A stretch of 64,000 nucleotides of DNA from the NCBI GenBank assembly GCA_037974665.1, contig CM075768.1, forward strand, positions 4,924,501 to 4,988,500. The letters run 5' to 3'. The DNA is from Ehretia macrophylla (lineage: Eukaryota; Streptophyta; Magnoliopsida; Boraginales; Ehretiaceae). Every line of letters begins with the position of its first letter. Position 1 is the first letter of the stretch. The position numbers and the translations under genes were made by a program. The notes under the pieces are model-generated. The model was not told where the DNA came from and did no database searches. It saw only the letters and a list, made by a program, of their open reading frames with translations. Positions 31,896 to 43,400 of this stretch are shown here, piece by piece.

Positions 31896-32558
31896 TGATA
31901 CAAACCACGCCAACATGCGACGCGACCCAACACCAAATATAGTTGAAGACGCCACAAACGAGGATGGGAAACCCGTTTGATAAGTCAAAGGTTGAACGCC
32001 ACAAGAATTATCTTGATAAGTTTGAGAGTTTCTTGAAGAACTCAAAGGAGAATGATCACAAATTTTATGAATCAAAATTCTCTTCTTTATTATCACAAAA
32101 ACAGCCTTATATAGGTAATAACAAATAAGTATCCTGCTTGGAATAGGACTCCTAAACTCTAGCCCAAGTAGGAAAAACGTGAATAGTAACTAGGTCAAAG
32201 AAATAGACTTGGAGCCCAAGAAAGACTCCTATTAACTACTATTCACGTGAATAGTAATATGAATAGTAACTAAAAAGGAGGCAAACATGCAGCCCAAGAA
32301 AGGCTCATTTCTAGTGTGAACACCTAACTTGCAGCCCAAGAAAGACTTATCTCTAGTGTGAACACTTGATAAACTAGAATTCAAATTAAACTAAAACTAA
32401 AACTAAGATAGAATTACAAAGAAATCAAATCTTGACCAAATCTTCCAAGCTTCTTGAAACTTCTTGAATCTTGAAAACAAAATCTTGACTTGATTCTTTG
32501 CTGGAAAATTCACCCAAATGGTTCATTGAACTTGGACGCTTAAGGCTAGTTCTCATCA
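31896..32558 (-). repeat. B2 5' LTR (663 bp)
   Basis: Like 29063-29796 but lacking about 70 bp near its inner end (between CACCAAATAT and AGTTGAAGACGCC). Otherwise similar, with two U3 units at about 32284-32370. Confidence 0.85.
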
Positions 32559-34392
32559 AGACTACCCGGGACGTGCAATGCAACAGTTATAACAATTAAA
32601 CAAGAAGACAAGTAAAATACATTTGCAACAGTAGATAACCACACATTTCAAATAATACGATACGCTTAACCCCAATACTCTAGAATACTCATCTTTGATC
32701 ACGAACCACGATCAATATGCCGGCAAATCCCCAACCACTCCAGTGGGTGTACTCCGGATGTACCCCGATAATCTTACAACCCAACATCCCTTGGCAATCT
32801 CCGGACTAGGAGAGTGAGGGAATAGGGTACGGAGATCGAATATCCACTGGCAAGCCCGCCGCCGCCCAGCCTATATTCAATACAATCGCCTCTAACACTA
32901 TGGTTGCGCAACCAATATGCAATGCACTTAACAATGACAAGGCAATATCTATAATATAAGCAACAACACATGGGAGGATCAACAAAGTAGGTTGACCTCG
33001 AAACAGTTAGAATAGAAGCATTTTATATAAGCAATTAAGCAAATTACAAAGAGGCATTTACAAAATTCTCATAGAACTATACCAAAAGCTCCAAAACATC
33101 TTGAAACTACATTTAAACACACAAGGAGTCATGACAAGGCTTTAGAAGCATGAGACAATTGAATTTGCACTTAAACCCCTTTGTAACTCAACCCGTTTTC
33201 CTTCCAAACTCGTGTTATGGTTCTAGATTAGCAAGCGGCCTATTCTACGCTTCTAGTTAATTCGTTAGGCACCCTTAGGACCATCGAAGTCACGCAATTA
33301 CCTACATTTAGCCTGAAAGCCCCAAATTCTCTCTTTTGACTTTGTACTACACGTACCTCACCTGAGACGCAAACGAAAGCTAGCAAAGCATAATTAGAGT
33401 CTACTTAGCCTAGGAACACCAAAAGTGAAGGCCAATTTTACCCGGATTCGCGATAACCTCGAAACCCCTTTTCTAACAGTCGGCTATTTCATTCTTTTGC
33501 TAGGTTATGAGCAATTAAACTCTACAGGGCCTTTACACTACTTCCATTAACATCTAAAGCATCTATTAGAACCATTAATTCAAGCTATAAAGTCCGATTT
33601 CACAAAACCCTAGAAATCTTATCACTATTCACCCCTACGAATCAACCATCGGTTTCTACCGTTTAAAATACGAAACAATAGCATAAATGTGGTCTCTAAT
33701 ACTTGTATACAACATACATTAGCATATTTGAGCATTGCATAAGCATTTAATAGCAAATCTACAAATTTGATAAGTTGACAACATTTTCAAAAAATGTAAA
33801 AACTCATGAAATCCCTCACCTAAAGCGCGTAGGAGCTCGGCAAAGGCTAGTAGACACACTAAACTATTTGTACTTAGCTTGGCTTGGCTTGGATTGAAGG
33901 TTTGATGAAGCAAAATCCTCCTCTTGGCACAAAGAGGGCTGTCGGGTATGGCTGCCCATTTTTCAGCTTTTGCTCTTTTTTTTTGTGTTTTGTGAGTCTA
34001 AATTGCTTTATGTTGGCATATGTTGGGGTGGGGTCAAGTTTGGTGCTTAAGTGGTCTATTAGAATGAACCTAGTTAGCTTTAAAACGAGCCTAAGGGTGC
34101 AAATGAGTGCTAGCTAATTAAAACACTAAGTTAAATTACGTAACACTATTCATTAGATTGGCAAAAACATTTTCTAAACAAGTGCTACTATCGCTCTTAG
34201 CTCAAATGCACATTTTTCTCATTCCTAAAACAATTAATATGATTTAAGAAAAATGCTAATTCATGGTAATTATGCAGTTTGAAAAACGGAATGAATAGTA
34301 ACTAAAGAAGACAACAAGAAAGCACAGAAGAAATGCGCAAATAGTGGATGCAATAGTAATCTAGAAGTACGGCTAAAATCTCGGGAATCACA

Positions 34393-34531
34393 CCACCGTC
34401 ATTCGGTCCATAGCTGCTGCAATATGATCATAACCCTGATCTCGGCCTGGTGCCGCATTAGCCGGTACCGCATTAGCCGATGCCTCGTTACCATCCTGTG
34501 GCCTACCACGTGTTCTCGGTCGACCCGCTAT
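34393..34531 (-). pseudogene. A2 gag fragment 1 (N-terminus), start codon lost
   Basis: The frame begins at 34531 with ATA where A1 has ATG: (I)AGRPRTRGRPQDGNEAS..APGRDQGYDHIAAAMDRM. No A1-type stops are present. It is broken off by solo LTR b. Confidence 0.75.
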
Positions 34532-34774
34532 TCTATTATCAAAGAGTTAGCACAGGTTATAACACATAGGCAGACTATAGACAATTATCAGCACGTAAGC
34601 AACAAACTCACGTAAGACACGTAATTCACTTAAGTATTAGTCACATAAGCAAATTGATCACATAATCACATAATCATATTAACACATATTTCACTTTACT
34701 TTCACTTCATACATACTTTCATGATAAGACCACTACCCACATTCTGAGAATACCCGGCTAACAGCTAAACATGC
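34532..34774 (-). other. A2 leader
   Basis: Untranslated sequence between primer binding site and gag, matching A1 9425-9689. Confidence 0.6.
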
Positions 34775-34786
34775 ACTCTGATACCA
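34775..34786 (-). other. A2 primer binding site
   Basis: The minus strand TGGTATCAGAG(T) is the canonical initiator tRNA-Met site, 5 bp from the LTR. Confidence 0.85.
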
Positions 34787-34791
34787 CTTAA

Positions 34792-35757
34792 TGTCACGCC
34801 CCAACTCGACCCCACCTACGATCAATCAAGACGCAACGGAATTTCGGCAGTATAACGACAGTAACTCATACAACCAACTTCAAAGATCAACAACAACTCC
34901 ACAACCCCTTCAACAACATACAACACAACCATTTCCATATATTAAACAACCATTCAACAGTTCATTCATAAGTTATATGCCTCCGTTCCAACATCAATCC
35001 ATAGGCTATATCATACATTTGCAAAATAGATTATAAACCAGTCTAGCAATCTAATCATGTTCAAAAGAAAGACTACTAAACTAGCATTATATCAGTCTTT
35101 ATCTTTAAGTAAGTTACACAATACATCATACTACAAAAGCTAAGACAAACTCATGGATATGACTCCGGCACATAAGACTCGTCCACGTAAGGCACATTCT
35201 CAACTTCTTGAGGCATGTACCCGTAATCTGGTTCAGTAACACCTGATTGCAGCAAATAAATGAGAGTGAGCTTATATAAAGCCCAGTGAGGAATTCAATA
35301 GATCTTTGAAAACATTTATTTTACCAATTTTGAAAAGCATCCCATGAGCAATAACACTCAATTAACACTGATAACAATACGAATATAGTAACAACAATAA
35401 ACACACAATAAGGATACGATACACTTGTTGATGAAGCTCCATACACTATTTCAATGCTCACTAACTCCTCCAAACCTAGTGACATAATCCTGAGGTACCT
35501 GATTCTAGACCCATACCCCATGGCCTCTCCGCCCATGCGATATAGGGATTAGCCATGATAACTGTGCCCACAACCCAGGATGCCTCCCGAGGTGACACAA
35601 CATTATCACAGCTTTCAACAATGACTCATGACTCAATTCGAGAAGTCAACAACAAGGGTTGCCCAACTTCCGACTCATAATAACAATAACAATTTCAATT
35701 CGAGAAGTCAACAACGTGGGTTGCCTGACTCCCGACACTTCAACAATCAACAATGAT
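34792..35757 (-). repeat. A2 5' LTR, truncated
   Basis: Starts TGTCACGCCCC at 34792 and follows A1's LTR (TTATATGCCTCCGTTCC, TCCACGTAAGGCACATTC, GAGTGAGCTTATATAAA) for about 0.97 kb. It then stops near 35757, where unrelated gypsy coding sequence begins. Roughly the outer 1.2-1.4 kb is missing. Confidence 0.8.
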
Positions 35758-36058
35758 GAGGACATCAAGGCTGCTAGGAATATTCCAGGTCTAGTGTAGG
35801 TGCCAGTTGGTCCAGTGACAAGAGCTCACACTAAAAGGTTCAAGGAAGAGCTGAATAACTTGGTTCAGAAAGTTCTACAACAAGAGAAAAACATGTTGGC
35901 TAGTAGGGATGAAGAAAGGCTAGAAGGGATGAAGAAAAGCTGGTTTTACTCCTCCAAGTTGATCCACAAGAAAAGCAAGATCCAGCCATACACGTCCATA
36001 TTCAATGAATCATTTAGGCGTCTACATTTAGTAAACCAATTGGGTGTCCACATTCATT
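35758..36058 (+). pseudogene. Gypsy polyprotein C-terminal tail remnant
   Basis: A plus frame with VPVGPVTRAHTKRFKEELNNLVQKVLQQEKN. The GPxTRA(R/H)xKRF motif is common at the extreme C-terminus of plant gypsy Pol proteins, after integrase. A stop lies just before VPVG (35799) and the frame ends at 36058, where the B-type LTR begins. It may be the pol end that B1 and B2 lack. Confidence 0.5.
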
Positions 36059-36730
36059 GAACAATTTGGGCAAATTTTCCAGCAAAGATTCAAGTCAAGA
36101 TTCTATTTTCAAGATTCAAGAACTTCAAGATTCTTCAAGAAGTTTCAAGAAGATTTGAAGATTTGATCAAGATTTGATTTCTTTGTAATTCTATCCTAGT
36201 TTTAGTTTAAGTTTAATTTGCATTCTAGTTTATTTCCTATGGTCCACTATGGACGAATTTAGGTGTTCACACTAGGAAAAAGACTTTCTTGGGCTGCAAG
36301 ATTGGGTGTTCACACTAGGAAGGAGTTTTTCTTGGGCTGCAAGTTTGTTTCCTTTGACCTAGTTACTATTCACATTTTTCTATTTTAGCTAGGGTTTAGG
36401 AGTCTTTTATAATTAGGAAACTTATTTGTTCTTTGCCTATATAAGGCTAATTTGCAAGAAATAAAAGTTAGACAATTTTGTTATTAAATTTGTGAGATTA
36501 TTCTCCTCAAGTTCTCAAGAACTTTTTCGAACTTATCAAGATTATTCTTGTGGCGTTCATCCCTGACTTATCAAACAGGTTTTCCATCCTCGTTTGTGGC
36601 GTCTTCAACTATACCAAGGTTCTAGCTTTGCGAAGCATAGGGTTGTGGTTCCATCCAATCCTAAAAGGTCTTGGGGTCGTTTGCCATATTTGGTGTTGGG
36701 TTGCGTCATATGTTGGCATGGTTCGTATCA
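36059..36730 (+). repeat. B3 LTR (5' LTR of B3)
   Basis: B-family LTR: the TTCAAGATT cluster (36080-36180), two TGTTCACACTAGG units (36262-36345), TATA at 36438-36447, end GGTTCGTATCA. The TGATGAGAACC start is not recognisable, so its outer edge is degraded. Confidence 0.8.
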
Positions 36731-36731
36731 G

Positions 36732-36744
36732 TTGGTAATCAAAG
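36732..36744 (+). other. B3 primer binding site
   Basis: TTGGTAATCAAAGC follows the LTR end GTATCAG; tRNA-Met-like with a small change. Confidence 0.6.
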
Positions 36745-37627
36745 CTTAGGTTTATCACGTTTGTCTATCTTTTTTCTTGTTTTTCCTGGTCAATTTCGTG
36801 AGTCTAGGTCTAGGTTTTAATTCCTTTCTTCGTTCTTGATTGTGTCTTGCTTCCAATTCGTTTTAAGTTGTGTTTCAATTTCGTTCTTGCTTCAATTTCG
36901 TTTCTAGTCTTGTGTTTCAATTCTGTTTTCTTGTTGAAATCCGTTTCTTGCTTTCAAGTCTTTTCTTATTTTTCTTATCAAATCCGTGGGTAGGGTTAGG
37001 GTTTTCAATTAGGACAAAACCCTAGTTGGTTGTGTGCTCAAATTTGAAATCTTGGTTACTTAGTCATTGTTTTCGTTTCTGAAAATCAAGAAAGGAACAT
37101 CAAGAAAAGAAAAGAAAGGTCAAGAAAAGATCAGAAAAAAAAAAAATACAGTTCGGAACTGAAAAAAAAAAAAAAAAGCAAAACAGTGAACAGTAAAAAA
37201 AATTTTTGGAGAATTAGCCTACGAAGCCGAACTTTTCTAAAGGAAAACGACGGTCTAAGCATAACCACAGTTATGCTGTGGGCACCACCCTCTTAGGGCC
37301 AAATTCCATTATTTTCTATGAATTTTAGGTGTTTTTGTATTTTTTAATAGGGTTTTCTCAACTTTTCTTATTTTTCTAGGTTTCCTTCTTTGGGTTTTGG
37401 TCAATTTTCTTTCTCTAACCTTGTTTCCAGAGTCTTAGAGGTCTGGAAAAAAAAAAGTCAGATTCTGAAATAGAGTAATACACTGCTTTAGTGCCTTGCT
37501 TGGTATTCTTGGTTAGTTCTAGGGAACTTGAAGGAGAATACGAGAGGAAAAAGGCAGAGTGTGTGAGAAAATTAGAGGGTAAAAGCCATATTGAGTTGAG
37601 TGAAACATGTGAGGGCAGATTTTAATA
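36745..37627 (+). other. B3 untranslated leader
   Basis: About 880 bp homologous to the B1/B2 leaders. It contains A-rich runs (37138-37200) and the hairpin at 37265-37281. Confidence 0.6.
37265..37281 (+). other. Conserved leader hairpin (B3 copy)
   Basis: CCACAG-TTATG-CTGTGG: a perfect 6-bp stem with a 5-nt loop, followed by GCACCACCCTCTTAGGGCC as in B2. Confidence 0.5.
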
Positions 37628-37906
37628 ATGTCTAATAATCAAGAGGAAAATGCAAATGAAGGTGTTCAACAACCAATTGGACAGAATTTACAGATGCAGG
37701 CATTGATGGGAGAGATGAGACAGATGATGAGGGCTGAATTGGAGCAACTACATAAGAGGAGGGCAGCCACAAGTTGCTCAAAACGCACCAAGGAGAAATA
37801 TGGCGCCGAGAAGGGAAGCTGAAGATGTTGATGAGATCGATGAGGAAGGTCTAGATGAAGAGTTTGACAGAATTTCAGTGGGCAGAGATAGAAATACTAG
37901 GGAACG
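37628..37906 (+). pseudogene. B3 gag N-terminal region
   Basis: ATG at 37628: MSNNQEENANEGVQQPIGQ, NLQMQALMGEMRQMMRAELEQLHKR, then a frameshift near 37756 into GQPQVAQNAPRR and DEIDEEGLDEEFDRISVGRD. The last part is what precedes the capsid in this gag family. Coding is interrupted by the LINE insertion at 37907. Confidence 0.75.
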
Positions 37907-38250
37907 TTTTTTTTTTTTTTTTTGTTAATTCAGTGGGATTTTATGGATAGAAAATGAAAAAGTACATCAAAGTACAAACTGCATGAGAACTAGTGTCATA
38001 AACAAGAACAATGAAGAAACAAGAGAAAATCAGATCGGTCGCAGACCGTAAGCAAAGAAAAAAACTTGAAAACGGACAAAACGAAACAACAGCAACAACA
38101 TCATTGAGTTTTTCGATTTGGTGCTCTTCCATTGAAGATGCCTTGGACTGCGCGAGTGTAGTCGAAAGAGGATTTAACTTTTGAAGTTGAGGCAACGGAA
38201 TTTTCCTTGCCAGAAGAACTGAAATTTGAAATGAAGCTATCCAAAAGCAT
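37907..38250 (-). mobile_element. Second ORF1-only LINE copy, 5'-truncated
   Basis: A 17-T run (37907-37923), then the reverse complement of the end motif CCCACTGAATTAAC, a ~180-bp 3' UTR, and on the minus strand the ORF1 end (SSFDYTRAVQG..NGRAPNRKTQ, stop TGA at 38101-38103), directly comparable with SFDYTRATQG..NERPPDRRTH in the copy at 1-2587. The 3' UTRs differ considerably, so the two are not recent duplicates. The 5' edge is approximate. Confidence 0.7.
38104..38245 (-). pseudogene. LINE ORF1 C-terminal fragment
   Basis: An open minus frame of ~45 codons ending at 38103 with the SFDYTRA motif. Upstream part lost. Confidence 0.6.
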
Positions 38251-40498
38251 TTAAACTCTCAAATACCCAACTACAAGTCAATTACTAACAATCAAATTCC
38301 AACTTCCTTCCAAAAGCCCTTTATATCTTATAGTTATAGAACTAACCATCTATCAACTAAGATACAATATAAGCACTCCAAACACTTTACAATCACCTAG
38401 GAACCATAACCAAACTTTCTATAGCACATAAACACACTTATGACCCAAAACCATCAAAGACCCCTTTATTACCAATCAATTCTCCACAAGTTCAACCCAC
38501 ACTCTAACACATCCAAGCATCCAATTAGTCAATCTAGCACTTATGACATCCAATGCAAGTACCAAAACCATCAGTTGAACCAAAGTCACAAAACTCAATA
38601 AAATACTATTCATTTCTCTAACTTTTTCAAGCTACCACATCCAAACGAGCAATACTACTTGAAATCTGATTTTACTACTCAATACTAGTCACTTTATGAT
38701 GCATTTAAATCACACGAAACCACACTTTAATCCATGTTTACTACAAAACCCCAAAATGGCCCTTTGTTCGTTTAAATTACAGCTACTTAAACCGTTCATC
38801 TAATCAAGATTAGAATTATACCACACTTACTTCCTAGCATATCTAAGGCTATATGAACACTCAAAACATGTCCAGTTAACACTTCGTTCAATGTCCCCTT
38901 TGACTACAAAAGCTATTTGACTTATAAACGAAACAATAGGTCCAACATTCCTAAACAAGCTATTCAACCCTTCTAATGACACTTTATGATACCCTTTGAT
39001 GTCAAGAAAACCCATTTTTAGCTATGATAAGCTCAAAAGCCCTGAAGGCCCCATAGTGCGTTTGAACTACAAGTACTCTAACCAACCCTCCAATTAGCGT
39101 CATAAAGGCACATTAAGCACTACCACACCTAATAAATACTATCTACATCATTAGATTCCACCTGGATTCACTTTTCGGATAAAGACCCTTTGAATTCTAA
39201 GCCAATTATACAAATTTTCTAAAGTTCCAATCAAGCCAATCACATCTAATCACTAATCTATGCTCATTAGAACCTATAGTACCTATAGATAGCATTGAAT
39301 CAATCCTAGAATTAACTTTGCACAAAACCCTAAAATATCACTAAAATATTTTTCAATTTCTCTATTAGAGGCTTAACTTAATCAATTCAGTTATCTATGC
39401 TATGAACTCCCAAAATGACTGATTTTTATGTATAAACATAGCTCTTCAAGTGTAGATTACTTTAGCCTCAAGCATAACTCAATTCCGATCTAAATTCCAC
39501 AAGTTACGACCTTTATTGTACAACTACACCTAATTGCCCCTGCACAGCGATTTTTCTCAGACACATTTTGGAAATGGCTAAATCGGAAGGTCAAAACGTT
39601 AGAATTTGCCTTAGCTCTAGAAATTGACATTTATTCTAAACTGTTTAATCTAGCTTCCAAATAAATTTTGTTCAATTATAACACGTTTTCTATGCCAAAA
39701 CCACTCCGGACGTCAGGGGTAGTGCACTGTCCAAAATCGGGTTTTGCTTACTTATCATCTTTTCTTGTTATTTCTTGTACTTGAGCTAACTATAACCATT
39801 ACCTTAGCTTACCTAACATTCCTATACTTCATTTAGGACATTAAACAAACACCTAAACTATCCAATTACACTTAGTTAACAAAGCAACTCTACAACTAAA
39901 GATAGCATGCAAGAATTCATTCTATGAGCACTAGAGAGTTACTACAACCTTTAGCATACTAATACTTTAGCTAAACATACATTTCCAACATCTTTGAACA
40001 CTTACATAAAACATAGCATGCGTATGCATATATTTTCTTCTTCTTCTTCCTTATTTTCTTCTTCTCTTCTTCTCTTCTTTCTATCATGTGTTGTGTGTGT
40101 GTACTGAATTTGTGTGTGTGCTGAATTGTATGTGTGTGTGTGTAATATACATATATTGTGTTTTGTTTTATTAAGTAAATAGGATATTAATTAAAGTCCA
40201 AAGTCCAAATTGCCTTTCTAACTATGTAATATTAATTAGTTTGACATTTGATTCTAATCTAACTAATTCAGTTTCATTTGCTAACCATTATCATATAATT
40301 AACATCTACAAGACTTAAACACATAAATGCACGCTAAACGAGACAAATGCATTTTTTTTCAAGAGATATGAAAAGTAATGATAACAAATATATGCAAACA
40401 ATTAAAGTAATATGTAAATGTATGTAAATAATTAAAATAAGCATATTAATATATGCAAGTAAATAAAATAATTATATGTTCAAGATCGGGGTGTTACA
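38251..40498 (-). repeat. LTR e, right half of a long gypsy LTR
   Basis: AT-rich, non-coding. Blocks such as GTGTAGATTA..TTTAG, CACATTTTGGAAATGGCTAAATC and CAAAACGTTAGAATTTGCCTTAGC match solo LTR d at 53860-54060 in the same order. Ends CGGGGTGTTACA at 40498, followed by copia LTR sequence. Includes a CTT-rich run and (GT)n at 40040-40145. The left half is missing, apparently deleted together with the rest of B3. Orientation inferred. Confidence 0.7.
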
Positions 40499-43400
40499 AA
40501 AATTCCTTTCCATCATTTCATTCTTGTCTTGGCCAAGGACTTCCTCGTTTATCGACCGATTTTAGATATCACCGGATATCGCCTCTCACCGTAGGTTAAT
40601 AGATCCTATCTTGACAATTACATATCAGTCTCTATATCACAAGACTAAAATGTGAAAGGCCGCAACTCACCTTAAAGAAGGCAAGTATTGTCCAAACACT
40701 ATATTTAGCCCCTGATATATCCGGCAGCCGTAAATTCTTAAGTCTAAGGATTAATTTGCACAATTCTCAACTAAACAGTAAACTATTAACCTGATATCAT
40801 GTAGTTTACTATTTATCATCACATTCAATGATCCGTACCATTGACGATCACTCATATGTATATCATCAACATCACTATGATAATCAAAGGTAATTACATA
40901 TGATAACCTATAACGCCCCCATCCCTCACAAGACCGGAGGCTCTATTAACCATGTTATTCTCAACCTAATTCCAACCTGATCATAAAATTTAGGAAAAAC
41001 GGACGGAGTTTCCCCTGTTTATAGGGCAAACAGTTTACCTGCACACAATATATAAATTGACCAGTACCATGTCCAAACATACAACAACTGCTCAAGGCCA
41101 TCCGAGCCTTGGTTCACAACAAAAGTTCATAATCAAATGTACATTTCCGAATATAAAGACTAATCTACTCTTCCTTAAAGTAACTACATACATGCATTGA
41201 ATATAAACTACGCTATCCTATTACATAAGCTATGAAATCAAACTACCCTAATAATCTAATTAACTTGAATTACTTTACTTATACTTTGAATACATATACC
41301 TCATCAAAAGAACATCTTTCCAGCATTTTACAATCCATGCAACATAACACGTTATGCATTCTTTCAAGCACAAACTATCATGAAACACGAACTTCACTTC
41401 CTTTGGCTATAACCTAAAAGATTCATGATAAGGAGTGAGTATACAAATAATGTATACTCAGTGAGGGAGGGGAACAGTATACGGGAAGCATTTATAAGGG
41501 GATTCGTGCAATGACAGTTATGTACAAGTAAAACTATTAAACGATTAACATGACAAATAAGAGACAATGAACACTAAAATGCCAAACATTAAAAAGGATA
41601 CGATTCACTTTAACCCCAAACACTCCAAAATTCACTTGATCTTCAATCACGAACCACGAACCTTGATCCACGAACCTCGATAAATATTCCGGCATAAACC
41701 CCAAACACTCCAGTGGGTGTACTCCGGATGTACCCCGAAAATCCTACAACCCAATACCCCCTAGCAATCACTGGACCAGGCAAGTGAAGGACTCAAGCAT
41801 AGAGATTGAATATCCACTGGAAAACCCGTTGCCTCCCAGATGATATCTAATACATCTGCCCCTGATACTATGGTTGCGCAACCACTATGCAATGCACTTA
41901 ATGACAATGACAATATGACAATAATATGAAACGATATAAAGCAAAATAATAAATGGGGAACAATAAAGTAGGTCGCCCTCAGAAATTAATGAATTACAAG
42001 CAATAACATTAAAATAACCGATTGAGCATAAAGAGATAAAAATCATAATCTTTCACGGAACCTTACCAAAAACTCACATAAACCTTAGGAATACATTTAA
42101 GAATACTATAAACCACTACAATGCAATGTAAGTGCTAAAACCCTCAACTCTACTTTTCCCCTTTGTTAACATAGGCTATTTAGCTTCTAACTGGCCAATT
42201 CAGAAACGAACTATCCTATCCTCCAACCCTCACATTATGGCACCCTTTAAACCCTTAAGTCTACCCGATAGCTCTCGTTTCTTACAAAATACCGATTTTC
42301 CCCTTTATGCATTTGAACTACAGATACCCTAACCGATGCCCAAACAAGCGTTAGAAAAATACATTTAACACCTATATACCCTAAGAACACTATATACCGA
42401 TCAAGTCAACCTAGATTCACTTTTACCCCGAAACTCCTTTGTTACCTAAGCTAAATTTGCATTTTTAATCAAGGTTTAAGTAAACTAAGTCCATTCAACT
42501 ACTTTTGTATGTTTATTAACATCTCTAGCATCTATAGGAAGCAAGAAATCAATCTAATAAGCAACTTTTAACAAAACCCTAAAATGATACTATTCATCAT
42601 CTTCTCTAACTCACCATTTGCTAAAGTTCTAAAACCAAACCATAAAACTAACCAAAATGCATCTCTATAGCATGTAGACAACATTTATGATCATATTTGA
42701 GCAGGTCATTGGCTAATATTGACAAATTTAGAAATTCAAAGTTATGGCATAAATATTAAAAATGCACAAAAATGCTAAATCCCTCACCACAACCACGTAG
42801 AAGAAGCAAAGATGAAGTGTTTTGATGGTTTAGAATCCTTGGAACAAGCTTGGAAGATCAAATAGGACAAAATTGGCAAAAAAAAGTATTATTCCCGTAA
42901 TAGGATGTTTTGGCTGATTTTTGGCCTTTTTTGGCTTATTTGAGCTTTTTTTGTGTTTTGTTTAGTATATATATGTGTAGGATAATTATATGGGTTGATG
43001 GGTTGGATATTGGGTTTGGGTTGTGTGTTAAAATGGATTTAAGCTTAGGTGTATTAGAATAAATGCAATAAAACTTCCTTAAACCCAAAATAATACATAG
43101 TTTTACTATTCATATAATATCAAGACATTTTTGCAAATCACTCGTCACATATGCAATGAATATAATTTTTGTGAACATAAGCTAATTATAAGTTAAGTAA
43201 TAATAGAAAAATATGAAATCCGGGAAATAAGATAATAAAAATTTTAGTCCGGGCTCAATTTAATAGAAAACTCATTAAATGCAAGTTTTACTAAAAAGTT
43301 TATGATGAAAATAATTTGAATACTCATTTATTATTTACTAAAGTAAATAAACTCAAATTTTTTATATTTAAAAACAATTTAACAAATATTAGCATATAGA

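Larger units (their letters stand above)
29063..32558 (-). mobile_element. Non-autonomous gypsy derivative B2 (mini-gag plus protease only)
   Basis: It has the same architecture as B1, in minus orientation, 3496 bp. Target repeats are GGACT (29058-29062) and AGACT (32559-32563) in solo LTR b. The gag capsid and all of RT to integrase are missing at the same points as in B1. Confidence 0.87.
28405..34392 (-). repeat. Solo LTR b, interrupted by B2 (LTR sequence 28405-29062 and 32559-34392)
   Basis: TGTAACGCCCC ... GGGAATCACA, about 2.49 kb without B2. Target repeats CCTCC (28400-28404) and CCACC (34393-34397) lie in A2 gag. The left part matches the reverse complement of solo LTR a's end; the B2 insertion site can be read against LTR a near 27185-27240. 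No coding content of its own. Confidence 0.8.
25243..35757 (-). mobile_element. Ty3/gypsy element A2 remnant (5' LTR, leader, broken gag) hosting nested insertions
   Basis: A2 sequence is found in 25243-25378, 27853-28404 and 34393-35757; the gaps are solo LTR a and solo LTR b with B2. The pieces read in order as gag C-terminal part, gag core, gag start, leader, primer binding site and 5' LTR, all minus strand and related to A1. Protease, RT, integrase and the 3' LTR are absent. Confidence 0.82.
36059..37906 (+). mobile_element. Gypsy element B3 (5' part, longer gag form), cut by a LINE
   Basis: LTR, primer site (36732-36744), leader and gag start, all plus strand, ending at the T-run of the LINE at 37907. 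Its gag continues past the point where B1 and B2 are deleted, so it represents a less deleted, possibly autonomous, relative. Confidence 0.75.

Noticed and set aside
40020-40150. CTT-rich and (GT)n tract as a regulatory or recombination site
   Set aside because: Ordinary microsatellite within an LTR; the same place in LTR d has a similar run.
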